Origin: Cavia porcellus
Taxonomy: Eukaryota; Chordata; Mammalia; Rodentia; Caviidae
Length of the DNA: 64,000 bases
Reading direction: 5' to 3'
Assembly (NCBI RefSeq): GCF_034190915.1
Contig: NW_026947485.1
Coordinates: 29,463,519-29,527,518, forward strand
The translations under genes were made by a program, and so were the position numbers. The notes under the pieces were generated by a model that searched no databases, was not told the DNA's origin, and saw nothing but the letters and a program-made list of their open reading frames with translations. Below are positions 50,761-63,366 of this stretch, piece by piece. The stretch's first letter is position 1. Each line of letters begins with the position of its first letter.

Positions 50761-53700
50761 ACAAGCTGCGAGCTAGTCCGGGCGTTTTTCACCCCCCCCC
50801 CTTTCCTTTTTCCCCCCCTCCCCTCCCTCCTCGGCTTCCTTTCTTTGTAGCCACCTCAGGGGAAGCAACAGATCGTCACTCGGTGTTCTCACCGAAAGCA
50901 CGTAATCGCCGGTGTAACTCATGTTGGCTGGGGGCCTCCCGGCGCGCGGCGGGGCTGGGGTGCGCCCCCGTGCAGCTCGCTTTTGCTCAGCTGCACGATC
51001 CCAGCCCTCGAATGCGCCTAGGGCGGTGAGAAACTCAATTCCCGTGGCCCCCACCCCAACTCCTCGGGTGGGTGAGGGATGCTGTGTGCTGGGGGTGGCC
51101 AGGTGGGAGCCCGGAGCTGAGTGGCCCGTGGTCGGGGAGTCTGTTCTCCTGGAGGCTTAGGGTCGCGTCCCCTTCCTCCCAGCCCCCCACCCCAGGCTTG
51201 CTCTGGGAAGCACCTCAGCCTCAGACCCTGGTTGGACCCCATTCGGGGGCAGGGTTCGTAGTGGTGGATGTGCTGGCCTCGTGGCTTGTCTGATTTGCAC
51301 GGTGACTTGATTACACGCTCGCATTCATGGTCACTTCCGAAGCGCTTTAGTGCCTTCCGTCCCTAAACCGCCAACAGCCAGGGCGGCTTTCCGCGCGGAT
51401 TGTCAGTGATCCACGGGTCCGGAAGGGCCTTCGTCTTACCCGGGATCCACCTTCCCCTTCATGCTCCTTGCCCGCCTCCTCACCCCAGCCCTTGTCCTTG
51501 AAGAAGCCCCCTTCTTCTCGATGCCTGCCGGGGCTCGGAATGAGTGGGCAGAGTCACAGACATGGGGGCTGCGCCTCTGCTCACTGGTCAGCACGTCTGC
51601 CTGGTCTTCTGGAGCTGAGGAATCGGGAAACCATGCAATTGAGGCAAGCCTTGGGCTGCTTTAGAGGAGCTGACATCCGAGGAGCCTTCTCCTGGGTATG
51701 CTGGATCTTTGGGGAGGGGGGGTTCCACCACGCTACTTGCGAGTGTGGAGAATGGGGGTAGAAAGGGGGGCGTGATGGCTGAGGAGTCCCGGCTAAGAAA
51801 GGGATAATCTGCCTCCTCTTCTTCCTTGCAAAGCGAGAGAGTGAAAGCAAAGGATGTGCAAGGCAGAAACTCAGAAAGCTCGGTGTTTTTTCCTGCCACT
51901 CATTCCAGAGAAGGAGCACAATGCCAAAGAAAAGAGAGGTGCTCCTCCAACTCTCCACACCTTGGGCAATTAAGGATGCCTTGAAAAGGCTAAGTTCGCG
52001 CTAAAGACAGAGTCAGAGGCCGTAGCTGCTAGTGTGAATCTACCTTCTCAGGAGAGGAAACAGAAAAATTAAGAAGGCAAAATAGTGCTCATCACTATTT
52101 TGTAGAATTGAAGGAAGACTATTTAGGGTAAATGAAAGAAGAGAGAGGGCATAGAGTGGCCAGACAGGAAAAGGGAAAAGACCCATCCCTACGGCCTCCC
52201 CAAGACACTATTCTTAGAAGGAGCTGCGGTGGTGCAGAAGGAAAATTAAAAAATGAAAAATGAAAACCCTTTCCTTATCCAGGAAATAGCTAAAGGTATT
52301 TACATATCTTGAGGAGATTTAGAGTATAAACTCTAAGATCTTTGGCATTTAAGTGTCAACATCGATTTATTTATTTATTGCTGAGCTGACTGTAACTGAC
52401 TTAATAACAAATTTAATCATGTATTGCACTGGAAAAGAAATATTCTCATTATGTATTTTCTCCAAATAATGACCTGCCATTGCATTTGAATACTCACTGT
52501 AAATATCAATAATATCGAGTAATTATTCTGTAGTAGAGTAAACTAATTTATTGGCATTAATGTTTATGTGGTTTTCCCCCTTTACAAGGATTGCTTATCA
52601 CAAATCAAGCTTGGTCAGACACATTGGTTTAATGGACTCTTTATTCAAGATTTGCTGCAAGAACTTTCATGCCCCTCGAATCTGAGTGCTGAACTCGACA
52701 TTATTTGTGCATCTTCAGCTTGACATATTTGTCCACTGTAGCTTGCATAGAGGGCAGCATCGGCATGAGTGAGAAGATCCTCTGGGCAGAAGGTTGTTGG
52801 GGAAAGGTAGCTTGGGACCTCCTAAAGCTGAGAGTCACAATTGTGGAGTTGCCCTGCAGCAAAAATACTCCTGTTTCCAGCAGCGACCAACAAGGCAAAA
52901 TATTTATTTCTCCACAGTATCTCTTTCTTGGAGATGGAATATAAACGATAGAAGAGAGGTTGCAAACTGCTGTGTTTGAATAGTTCCCTGGCTCAATTTT
53001 TCACCATCCCAAACTGTCTCCCTGCAGCCCACCCAGTCCTCACCATCCCAATCCTGGAACAAAAGGAATGCATGAAGGGTTTCAGTGACTTTGCCATAAC
53101 AAAGGCGCCACCATTGCAGGGCTCGCCCCGCCCCTGGATGAAGGCAAACAAATTCTTGCACTTGTATTAGGGCTTTTAAGACCATAATTGAACCCGGGGG
53201 CGTCTAGGAGAACCGAAAACAGTTCTAGACAGACCTGCGGTTTTATAGCAGTTTTGGCAGTCAACTTCAGCTTGTGCCTGAGCAGTGGGGCCGAAGTCGC
53301 CCGCCAGCGGGGGATGCTAGACCACCTCCCCCAGCTGCATGCAGCCCCTCACTTAATTAGATCGGCTTCCTCTGGTGCCAAGGAGAGGGTGTCCCCACAG
53401 AAAGGTCAGTATGGGGTTGTGTGCTATTTCAAATAACCACTGCCTCCTATGTCCTTCTCAAGGACTCCGAGAGGAGTGTTTGCCGGCAGGTTTGGATTCC
53501 TTGGGCATCTTCATGAGACAAGGCAAATTCCCAAGGAAAGGCTCTGTGGAAGGAAGATACTCCAGGAGTGGTTGGTAGGATTATTTGACAGGCTGTACTG
53601 AAGCTGGGTGTCCAAAAGGACTTGCAGCCTGGGGGGGGGGGTGCCGGAAGATGGATGAGGGAAAAGGCTTTTGATGGCAGCAGAAGGGAAAATGCCTGGA

Positions 53701-54672
53701 ACCGCTGAGTGCTTTTAGTTCTCTTAGCAGGGACAAAACTCGAGGTGCTCAGATCCTCCAAGCCTGCATGATGCCTCTGGATTTGCCCATTCCTGCCCCA
53801 CTCAAGCAGAATATAGTTGGTGTGAATGTTTCTTCAGGCAGCCAGTGGGGGTTAGGATGGGTACTGTTTTGAGGCTTGGACCAAATATGAGGCAAGAAGG
53901 GGTAGCGCCTACCCAGCTACCAGTCCTTGATTTTAACTTTGCTGAGTCTTATAGATTTTTCTGCTTTGCAGGAGGCTCAACAGTCACGCTGAACCTACCT
54001 GGCTTTGGGAAAGAGCTGACTGGGTCTAAGGCTATCCCGGAAGCCCAAGTCCGAGTTCTACTTCTTGAAGCTGCCGCGGTAGGCAAGACTGTGACATTGG
54101 CCCTGGCGACTGGTTTCCCATGAGCTGTTCTTTCACAAGAGCTCCACGGCACGGGGCCATCTCCAGAAAACACTCTTAAGCATATATTTCCTTTAATCGT
54201 CAACCCGGAGCCCCAGGGCGGCTAATGCAAGAGGCCAAAAATGTTTGGAGGAAGAAAAACAAAGGCAGGAAGTGGCGGCTGCCTGACGGTGTGTGTGTGT
54301 CTGCAAAGAAGGGAGGGAGCCAGTTCAATCTCTTGTTTTTCTGAACTTCAAGGTCTAGGCAGCCTTTTGCAGGGCCGCCTGTCCGCTGCTCCTCCGCAGA
54401 CTTTGGAGGTGGCCACCCGGAGAGAAGGCAGGCATCCCTGTGGTCCTCATCAAGGCGGAAACAGCTAACAAGGAGATTTGTTTAGCAAAACAGACCGAAA
54501 GCAAGCCTTTCAGGGCCTTCGTCTGATTTGGCTCTGACATTGGGGAGGGAGGATGTGCGCCTACCCAGCCCTCCTCACAGGCTGAGTGCACCCTGGCTGG
54601 GATGGTGATCCACGCACCCGTGTGCTACCGTCTTTCCAGGCAGGATATCAGAATAAAGTGTATGGGGTGCCT
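50600..54672 (+). ncRNA. HOXA11-AS: Probable HOXA11-AS antisense lncRNA (extent approximate)
   Basis: In human and mouse a non-coding RNA starts near HOXA11 exon 1 and runs on the opposite strand for about 4 kb. Here a plus-strand AATAAA at 54652-54657 lies about 4 kb beyond the HOXA11 start, in keeping with that length. I did not resolve exons. This placement is by homology and one poly(A) signal only. Confidence 0.35.
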
Positions 54673-57250
54673 CTGCCGCATCTGCTTCTTCTTGCAGCAG
54701 GAGAGGTCTGGGCAGCTGTGGGAGGGAGCCAACGGCTGATACTGAGTAGCAGAGTGCCTTCTGCACCATTGACATGCAGTTGGGCAGAGTGAGGCCTTGT
54801 CACCGTGGTTGTCATGCCAGGGATGGTTTTAACAATCATTCAAGGGATACCTGAAAGGCAGTTTAACACTCTCTCACGCTAAAGGAGGTTAGAGCTGGTA
54901 GTGGGGGTGCAGATGAGGGCACCTTTAGGCTCCAGTTTTCTAAACCCCAATTGGCCAGGTTTCTGGGCTGCCCTTTGTCCCTTGCTTGGGCTGGCTTGGA
55001 AGACAGCAGCTGCTCCTCATCCTCCAAATCTGGGAGTAGGAAATCTCCAGTGCCTGCATTTGTAGCCCTTTGAATGCTCAGCATGAGGTCCATAGTGTGA
55101 ATGCCAAAACCAGCTGCCCCCCCAAGTCCTTCTCCAGCCAGTACTGTCCCCCAGCAGTTCCTGCTGGCTTGTTGTCCTCTGTTGTCTTGCATCTTTCTAG
55201 TCAGTCTCTTTCTGGGGCCTCTTGCCTCTTTGATGTCTCTCCTAGACTGAGCAACAGCTGAGATGCCACTAGAAGGCACCTAGCACTCACGTATAGAGAA
55301 AATGGTCTATGAGGTTTCTGACTCCCCACAATTTTAGCCTCCACCAGAGACCTACAATTATTTCTTAGTGGTTTGCTTAGGGCACTATCACTATTTTGCC
55401 TTAGAGCACTATCACTTTTTGCCTCTTCTTGCTGGCATGAGCTTCTACTCTCCTCTGTCCCCAAATGTTACACTGTTTTTAGAATGCTAAGCTTCCCTAG
55501 TGAACCCTAATGCCCACATGTGCAAGAATTGGCTGGAAGAATCAGGGTGGAAATGGACATAGAGCTCTTTCCAGGGATGGAGAGCAGGCCTTCATTTGGG
55601 GACTATTTCCCTCCAAGTTGGAGATGTCCTTAGGACTACCTGCTCCTTTGTGGTGAGCTATGAGGGTGTTTGGGGATGACCCAGGAAATTTCCCAGTTTT
55701 TCTTGTCAGAGAATGGCTTATTGGCAGATCATGGCCAACCCATCACCTTTCCTTTTGGTAAAATGTCAAGAGATCACCTCTACCATTACCAAGTAGAGAC
55801 AGGGGTTAATTTGTCCCTTTGTCAAGGCACTGACTCCCCGCTTGCCTTCTCTATAGCAAGAGAACAGGTAATTCCTTGAACTTGACCTCACATTTGGTTC
55901 TTGGTCTGATTAGCAGGTTCAGTCATCCTACTGTTCTTGAATATCTGAAGATATTCTTCCTCTGACCATGGGGAGGTGGGGCAGAGGGCTCAGTTGAGCG
56001 TCTCAGTCACCTAAGCAATTTGGTTATCATTTAGTTTACTGGTTCTTGAACCGATGGGAGAAGAAAGGGTTCCTTCCTTTGAGAACTATTTTTATTTTTA
56101 CTATTGCTAACTCCTTAGAGAAGATTTTACTTCTTTTTCCTGTATAGCATGGGAACAAATAGGGTGGGGGCAGCACTGAAGGGTGAAACCCTAGTTCTCA
56201 ATGTCTGCTTTCTATTTTCCTTGCAGCTTTGGCCCAAATGGGGTTTCCCCAACCAAATATATCTGCAATAAAGAGGATAAAAGAGAGTAGTCCAACAATA
56301 ATGTTGGTTCTGGTCCTTGGTCTCAGTCCCCAAGGCTATGGCTCACAGGACTCTCTCATGATCCAGGTTCCAAATGCCTTCCAGGACAACTCCATTTTTA
56401 CTCAGTGCCAGTGGCAATTCAGATTCCAAGGTTGAGACTAGTCCCCTGTCCCCATCCAGCCTTGCCTTCGGGGGCTCCCTGACCCATCTGCCTGGCTGTT
56501 CACCATGGTACTCATTTATAGACAATCCCTCCTGTTCTGTATCCCACTTCCCCACCACCCAGTCTGGCCCACTGTAGGGGCAAAGTCAGCTTTCCTGACT
56601 TTTAAGAAAAGATAGAAAAGAAAAGATTTGGTACCCCTTGGCCAACAGGCTCAGTGGCAGACTAGCCTAAATTCTCTTTATGGCTGAGTTGAGGCTCTGA
56701 CCTGCCAAAGGCAGGCTATATGCAGGGAGTAAAGTGCTTCCTCCCCTGCAGAGCACAGTCAGTTCTTGGGGCCCAGGAGTCAGGGGTTTTTATACTGGCA
56801 GAGCCCACCTCATTTAGTAAAGATTTCAGGCAGGAGAAAAACATCAATGATATCACCAAAAGGCCTGCCATGCACTGATGGAACACCTGAGCTTAGGAAG
56901 CCCAGCAGGGTCTTAGATTTTCTATATTACCCCAGGCCCTATGGCCCAGACCAGCAAGCCACTTGTTCCTACCAGGATCAAGTACTCCAAGTTATCCAGG
57001 ATCCAGGGCTGTCTGCTCCCCTTGAGCTTGCAGGCTGTTCATTTTGCCCGGGCTCGGCCTGCACAGCCTCAGAAATCTTCTGGACTGGGGCAGATCTTGC
57101 TCTTCCAGGATAAAGCCATAGCCTGGTCCCCCCAACCCCCGACTGTGAAATTCTTTTCTAACAGGGTAAGTTGGAAACCAAGAAGGAATCCCACATGCAA
57201 TGCTCAAGCCCAGGCCACCAGAACCTGCTTGCAGCAGCAGTAGCAAAGAG
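50761..57250. other. HOXA11-HOXA13 spacer (HOXA11 side)
   Basis: No protein-coding gene is seen. A/T-rich blocks at 52360-52680 and a block at 53090-53260 (TTTGCCATAACAAAG, GGTTTTATAGCAG) look like conserved non-coding elements. The rest is unique sequence, partly covered by the presumed antisense RNA. Confidence 0.4.
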
Positions 57251-58600
57251 GACTCTGTCAATTGTATGTCCTGGGCCTACCAGCAACCGCGGCAGCCGCG
57301 GCTATCGCGACTAGCGAGCAACCCGCCCAGACCTTGGAGGCGGTGGCTCCGAGGACTTGACCTTTACCGTGCAAAAGACAAGTACGCTGTGCGCCGCCAG
57401 GAGGGGGCCGTGGCGGCTCCAGCCTTTTCCACCCAATAGCAGCCCAGGCAACCCACGCGGGCTGCGCGCTCATCCTCATTCCCCCCTCCATTTTGTGCAG
57501 TGTCCGCAGCAGGCGGGTGAAACAAAGCCCCCGGCACTGCACTCAACACCTCTCCTGTCAACTTCTGTCCGTAACCTGCGTGATCAGAAGGCCCGGGACT
57601 AAAGCCAGCCAGTCTAAGCCCTTCTCCAGGCCTGTTTGCTCGCCTGAGCCCAGCCAGCGCTTGGGTACGACGTGGTGCCAGCCGACTTCCATCGGGGCTT
57701 AATTCCCGTGCTCGGGTCCTGGCGTCAGGCTGCGAGGTGCGCCGGGGCCTTCAGCCCGGCCGGCGTCGCCCATACGCGGGGCAGGGAGGCCGTCCGGCCG
57801 CGTCCCTGCCAGGTGGAGACCGCGCTGCCCGTGTCCGGCGCTTGGCCCGCGCGCCCAGCCCGAGCTCCGCTCCCTCGGACCTCAGCCCGCCGGCCAGCGC
57901 CGGGCTCCCAAAGCGGAAGTCTTTGATAGAGAAAAACACGGTTTCTTTTCAGCTCGTCTCCAAACCCCTCTTAGAGAAAATGCTGCTGTCAAGTTTTATT
58001 TCCCGTTGCAAACCACCTTCCATGCTGCCAAGAATTAAGAGCAGGAGAGAGTAAACCCGACTGCCCTCCTGAGCAGCGAGGGTGTGGCGGAGAAGGGCTC
58101 GGGCACGACACCTTCCCGGGCAGCGCTGGGCCCGCGGTGACGTCAGCGGCAGCCTCGGGGTGTCGCGGGCCTGCAGCGCCCGCCGGCGCGGCCTCGGGCT
58201 CCCCCGCCGCGACCTCCGCCGCTGGGCCGCCGAGCCGCGGCTGCAGCCGTCGGAGCCAGGCCTGCCCCCGGAGGGTCGGGGCCTCCATTGAAGGTCGGTG
58301 CGGGGTTCCTGCGGAGCTCGAGGACTTGGGGCCGCGCCCGGGTCCCGGGGGGCGCCCCGCTCTCTGCGCGCCCGCGGAAGCTCTGCAGCCGCGCGTCCGC
58401 GCCCGGACCAGGCCTGCGCCTGCTCGGCCGCTGGGAGGGTCTGCAAGCCTCACACGCCGCCGAAACTGTGTCTGTCCGCCCGGTGGACCCTGCTCCTCAG
58501 CTGCGCGACGGAGTCGGAGAGCAATGAGATCCACCCGACCGGGCGAGGCCTTGGCTGCTTCTACGGAGGGATTTCCCCCTGCGCCAGCGTCTTTCGTGTT
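57250..58600. promoter_or_regulatory. CpG island between HOXA11 and HOXA13
   Basis: A long CpG-rich region with no Hox exon. It contains a full CRE palindrome, TGACGTCA (58138-58145), and a CTCF-like CCAGGAGGGGGCC (57397-57409, plus strand, two mismatches). A possible plus-strand donor, CAA|GTGAGA, lies near 58655. It may be an unannotated lncRNA promoter or a boundary. Open frames in it are compositional. Confidence 0.5.
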
Positions 58601-61339
58601 CTCCATTTAAAATAAAATTTAAAATAGCAGGCTCCTCTCAGGCGTTGTCTGCGCAAGTGAGATGCGTGAGGATTGGGTGGGTCTTCTCAGAATGAAGCCT
58701 CGTGGTTGCTATTTACCCGGTGGCCGAACAGATGAAAACTTAATTAGCGTTCCTGTCCCAAAACGCAGGCATAAATCTCCCCGGGCCTTTTGGATAACGC
58801 TACATCTTTGCTTATGAAAAATGGGATGTGAGCAACTCGCTGCACATTTCTCTGATTCTCCAGGACTTGGGCTGCTGACACGCATTCGATCAAGTTTAAA
58901 GGAATGCGCATAAATCAGCGAGCCACTATCGTCTCCTCCATAGAGCTCTGCAAATCTAGAAGGGCGCCTCTGAACCCACCGGGTCTGGGGATTAGCAGTC
59001 CCGGGCGGCCTCCATCTGGGCTCGAAACGGGAATTCGCAGAAAGAAAGAAGGATGCCGCATCTTCACCCAACCCTCCAAACACACAGGGCGGTGTAACAG
59101 GCCGTATCTATTATACAGTGAAATCTGACTACCCGCACACAGATGTATCCCCCTTAGCTAGCTGGGTTTCTTCACTGCCTCCTGGCGAATTTCGCGGAAA
59201 ACATTTCAATTAGGTCGAATCTTAAAAATCAATAATTTCCTTTTCTCAACTTTCTTAATTTTTCTTTCTATGTTAAAAAACAAAGCCAATTTACATGAAT
59301 GGTTTCAACTCTGCATCAGGGAGAAGTAGTAGCGAAATACACAGTGACATTTTACAGTCAACCACTTAAATTAATAAATTTGACAGTATTAAGAGCAGAT
59401 GGGGAAAGTTCTATACTTATAAATTTTTTTGTCCAAAAACAGTTTCCTTTTTAGAAAAAAAACTTGAATCAGGTTTTAAACCACAGTATTTGTGCGTTAA
59501 TGGCTTGCATTATTACTTTTATTTTTCAGGTGGAGGCTGGTGTTCCCCTAGCTGTGTTAGTCCTACAGGCTTTAAGCATTGGGGAGCCATTAAAATCCAT
59601 GCCCACCTCAGTTTATCTGGTAGCTCCCTGGACACTATCAGTATGAAACCAGTTACTTAAGATTGACACTGTCAACAGCCATTTTAGAACTGGGGTGGGG
59701 GTGGGGCTACTGACATATTTCTGTTACAGTTTCAAATCTGGAAAGAGAAAAAAAGGCTATTACTTTACCCAAGGTTCTTGTAGTGGCATGGCTTTTGAAG
59801 GGGCAGCATTCTGGATGCAGACCTGCTGTTGGTCTCTTTTCTAGGCCTGCGGCTCAGAATATTTCTTACATCTAAAGAAAAATATCTCCCATCAACAGAA
59901 GAGTCCTCTTCACAGCTATTTGTAAGCACACAGATCCAGATTCGAGGCAATTTTCCGTCACTTTAAACATTTTGGAGAATGTCCTTAATTTTGCTCCAGG
60001 ATAGCTCTTTTACAAATGGAACTGTGGAACAAGATGCGGGGAGGCGCATATGAAGTAGCATTTGCATTTCTTTCCACAAGTGAAGTGAAAATCCTCAGGG
60101 CATCAAAATATGACTGCACTCACAGGGCCGTTGGATACATGGCTCAGGACTTGGATTTTGGAAATAGCTCTAGATTTTTCCATAATTCTTCATCTATAAA
60201 GCTCTGCGTCTTTAGGTAAGCTGGGGGAGGTCTCCATCAGCCAAGCTTGTAACCAACCAATATTATTTTCCACCAAATGATGAATCAAGTTCTTCTGTTC
60301 ACTATTTCTTTCCTCTAATATAAAAATAAAATTAATCTGCATCTGATAATTCCATATTTCCAGGCTACTGGTTCCACCAACATTTTAATATTGGTGGAAC
60401 AGAGCATGGGTTTGACAAAAAACACATAACCCTATGTGTGTATTAAATATATAAACATACATATGTATTATTTAAGACTCTGAACCCAGCACCTGATGTA
60501 TTGTTAGGGGATCAATAAACAGTAGATATAAAAATTTATCATTATTATATAGTTTGATAGTGATTGTTAATATTAAATGTATTTATTTCTCCCACAAATC
60601 AAACGGCACATTTGCAAGCATCCATATAAGATTGCACACCACCCTGGAGCCACATTCAGCTCTGAGCTACCCAGGATAACTCTCCTTCTGCATACACAGT
60701 ATGGTCATTTTGTAGGTATGAGACACTTAACTTCTCCTTACTGACCTCTTAAGAGGTGGGCTTCTTTGAATTTCTGAAATGTAACTCTAGAACTCTAGAG
60801 TTAGCAAGGCATCTGAAACTTTATTTGCCGTTAAGACTCTCTGATAGCTCTAATTAGGGTGGTAGACCACCTTGAAGGGTGAGGAGAAAAATGGTTATTT
60901 AAGAACATCTCTTGGACTGTAACAAAAATGTACAGCTTAAAACAGACCTGCAGAAATCTGAGTGAGCTGCTGTAAAGACAAATCAAATTGGTCATTAAAA
61001 GGAGCAAACTGACATCATGTAAAGTACATTTTGCATCTCAACTCTAGAAATTACCTTAAATTACAATGTTGTGAGTCATCAGCAGTTAATGATACTATAT
61101 CTGTACAGATTCTATAATTACATATACAAGCACACACAAGCACTCATATGCAAATGTATACATGTATACACATATATGATATATATTCACATATATACAG
61201 GCACATGTTTAATTTACATATATTCAAATTCGCTCCATTGGGAGCCAAATAAATGAGTACTAAATCTCTAAAATTACAAGTCAAGGAGGTAAGAATTCTT
61301 GGTTCCCTTGAAGCTGAAGAATTACAAGGAGGCTTGTCA
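58601..61339. other. HOXA11-HOXA13 spacer (HOXA13 side)
   Basis: A/T-rich unique sequence without a visible gene. Confidence 0.45.
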
Positions 61340-61353
61340 ACACCAGGTGGCGC
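61340..61353 (+). promoter_or_regulatory. CTCF motif in plus orientation, HOXA13 side
   Basis: ACACCAGGTGGCGC on the plus strand matches the CTCF core AGRKGGCRC with four of five bases of the 5' flank. Its orientation is opposite to the CTCF motifs at A5/A6, A7/A9, A9/A10 and A10/A11. Confidence 0.6.
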
Positions 61354-61949
61354 CCTTGATCTACTAATCCAGCCCAGGCCAATTCATGAGCTGTCAAAAG
61401 TCAAGGTCACAAATTGTCTTTTTTCGTCAAGGTCAAGGTTTAAGGCCTTTCCTAGTCCTGTCATTTCAACAAATATCAAAACCTGCCCTTTCAGACACAT
61501 GTAGACCCAACAGCAGATTTTAAAATACGACAGCCTAAGCATTACTGATACTAAACAACTGGTTTTCATTTTCCACTGGGAGCCTGGAAAATTATACTAT
61601 CTCTTTCTCCTTTCTTTTCTTTCCCTTTCACCTGACATTTTTATCTCCTTAAAGCACTTATCACTTTCAGAATTTTAGTTATGAGAGATTTCTCCTTTTT
61701 CTTTTAAAAAATTAACCCCTCCAAAAGTTGAATAATAATCCAATAGTCCTTGGTTTGTACGAGACAAACTTGCTCCTTTTCCGTGCAGAGCACGTTTAGC
61801 AAAGGAAAGTAACGAGTGTATCCTTCAGATTTTAATGGCAGTGACTATTTTATTAACAGAATTAATACCACTGTATCACTATCTACAGGTCTAAAATTTC
61901 CATTTTTAGTAGAAATATTTAAAAAGCAGGTGCACAAATACATTTTCAC
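61354..61949. other. Spacer up to the HOXA13 3' end
   Basis: Apart from the receptor sites, only A/T-rich unique sequence is seen. Confidence 0.4.
61401..61435 (+). promoter_or_regulatory. Two extended nuclear-receptor half-sites (ERR/SF-1 type)
   Basis: TCAAGGTCA occurs twice (61401-61409 and 61427-61435), 26 bp apart. This is the monomer consensus for NR5A and ESRR receptors. They lie 50 bp from the plus-strand CTCF motif. Confidence 0.45.
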
Positions 61950-61964
61950 AGTGTGCTGAATGTC

Positions 61965-61970
61965 TTTATT
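61965..61970 (-). terminator. HOXA13: HOXA13 polyadenylation signal
   Basis: AATAAA on the minus strand, about 1.15 kb past the HOXA13 stop. It implies an A/T-rich 3'UTR of about 61950-63121. Confidence 0.65.
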
Positions 61971-63121
61971 TACAAAATAGTATTTTAAAGTGAATATGAA
62001 CAAAACGAATGTGCTAGTTGAGATAACTGCTTGATTAAAAATGTGCTGTGAAGATGAATCCTTAAACTTTCTACTGCAGTCTCATAACACAGTAAACAAG
62101 GAAAAATACTAATCTCTTAAAAGACCAAAATATAGAATGCCGACAATCTAAATATTTTAGGGGGAATGAATTTCCATTCTGAGTCATCTAAAAATAAAAA
62201 CAAGAAAATTATTTATCCTGCAAAATATTTAGCAAATATTGGAAAATATTAATTTAGATGAAAAACGAATTGCATCAAAATCAAAGTCCATCATGCTGGG
62301 GGTGGGACCTGCTGGGAGATCTGACATAAAATGAATCCTGCAGATTATCTGTTGATTTAAACATTTTTTTAAAACTCCCAATTCTTGGGAAAATCACTGA
62401 TCATGGGGTAGTCCAGATGCCAAAAGTGTGATTGTTACAAGCAACTAAAAATTGTTCTCAGAAAGACATTACCAACCTGGAATTCCTTTATAGTCTCAAA
62501 GGTTTAATCTGTTTGTGTTTACTATCAAGACATATGATCTTCAAAAGCGCTTTCCTGTCCTTTCTCCCTTCAGAGTAAATAGTTCTAGATTATTCCAGTA
62601 CTTTCTCTTTCCCCTCTCTAAACTTATACATGAAACAGATTTCAGAACATACAATATAGGAATTTCACTAAGATTTACCTGAGCAGACACTTAACATGCA
62701 AAGGGGACGGCGACGTGAGGACAAGCAGATGCTTACAACAGCCACTTGCTTTTGTAACCAACTTTCAGATTATTACCATCTAACACAGTGTCCTAAAATA
62801 TGACGGTCACATAAATACTTACAAGATTTCAGTAAATGTGTAACTTATCTGAAATTGCATGTTTAGGGGTTGATGTTTGACTCTAGTTTGTCATGTAACG
62901 GTCTGGTTGGGTTGGCGGGAGAACTGGCGGTCTTTATCATTTCTTGAAGGTTTTAAAAAGTTGTAGATTCCATTAGAGGAAGAGATTCTCCCTTGAGGAG
63001 AGCCAAATGCCAGTGTCTCTCTTTCCATTTCTTCAATCATTATTAAGTGTTATTGTTATCTGGGCAAAGCAATGGATTCTGAAGCATTTCTTCAAGTTCC
63101 CTCTACTCCATAGTTAATCCA

Positions 63122-63366
63122 TTAACTAGTGGTCTTCAGTTTGTTGATGACTTTTTTCTCTTTGACCCTCCTGTTTTGGAACCAGATTGTAACCTGCCGC
63201 TCAGAGAGGTTCGTTGTGGCTGATATCCTTCTCCGTTTGTCCTTGGTAATGAATTTGTTCGTGGCGTATTCCCGTTCGAGTTCTTTTAATTGCACCTTGG
63301 TGTAAGGCACGCGCTTCTTTCTCCCTCTTCTATAGGAGCTGGCATCCGAAGGATGGGAGACCACGT
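63122..63366 (-). CDS. HOXA13: HOXA13 homeobox protein, exon 2 only (partial)
   Basis: HOXA13 is the terminal Abd-B-class HoxA factor, for digits, genitalia and hindgut. The visible exon follows TTCCAG-type acceptor sequence and opens with the split Asp codon, then [18 protein letters not shown]. The homeodomain carries the group-13 signature ([29 protein letters not shown]), and the protein ends INKLKTTS before the stop. This is 81 residues plus the stop; human exon 2 is identical as I remember it. Exon 1, with its polyalanine tracts, lies beyond position 64000: I found no match to its expected end (LWKSTLP) in the last 630 bases. Confidence 0.95.

Noticed and set aside
53095..53120. GCGCCACCATTGCAGG as a further CTCF site
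   Set aside because: It departs from the core at several positions, so it was not listed.
57672..58610. Open frames of 84-205 codons in the HOXA11-HOXA13 CpG island
   Set aside because: They occur in several overlapping frames on both strands, with arginine/proline/alanine bias and no domain, which is typical of CpG-island chance frames.
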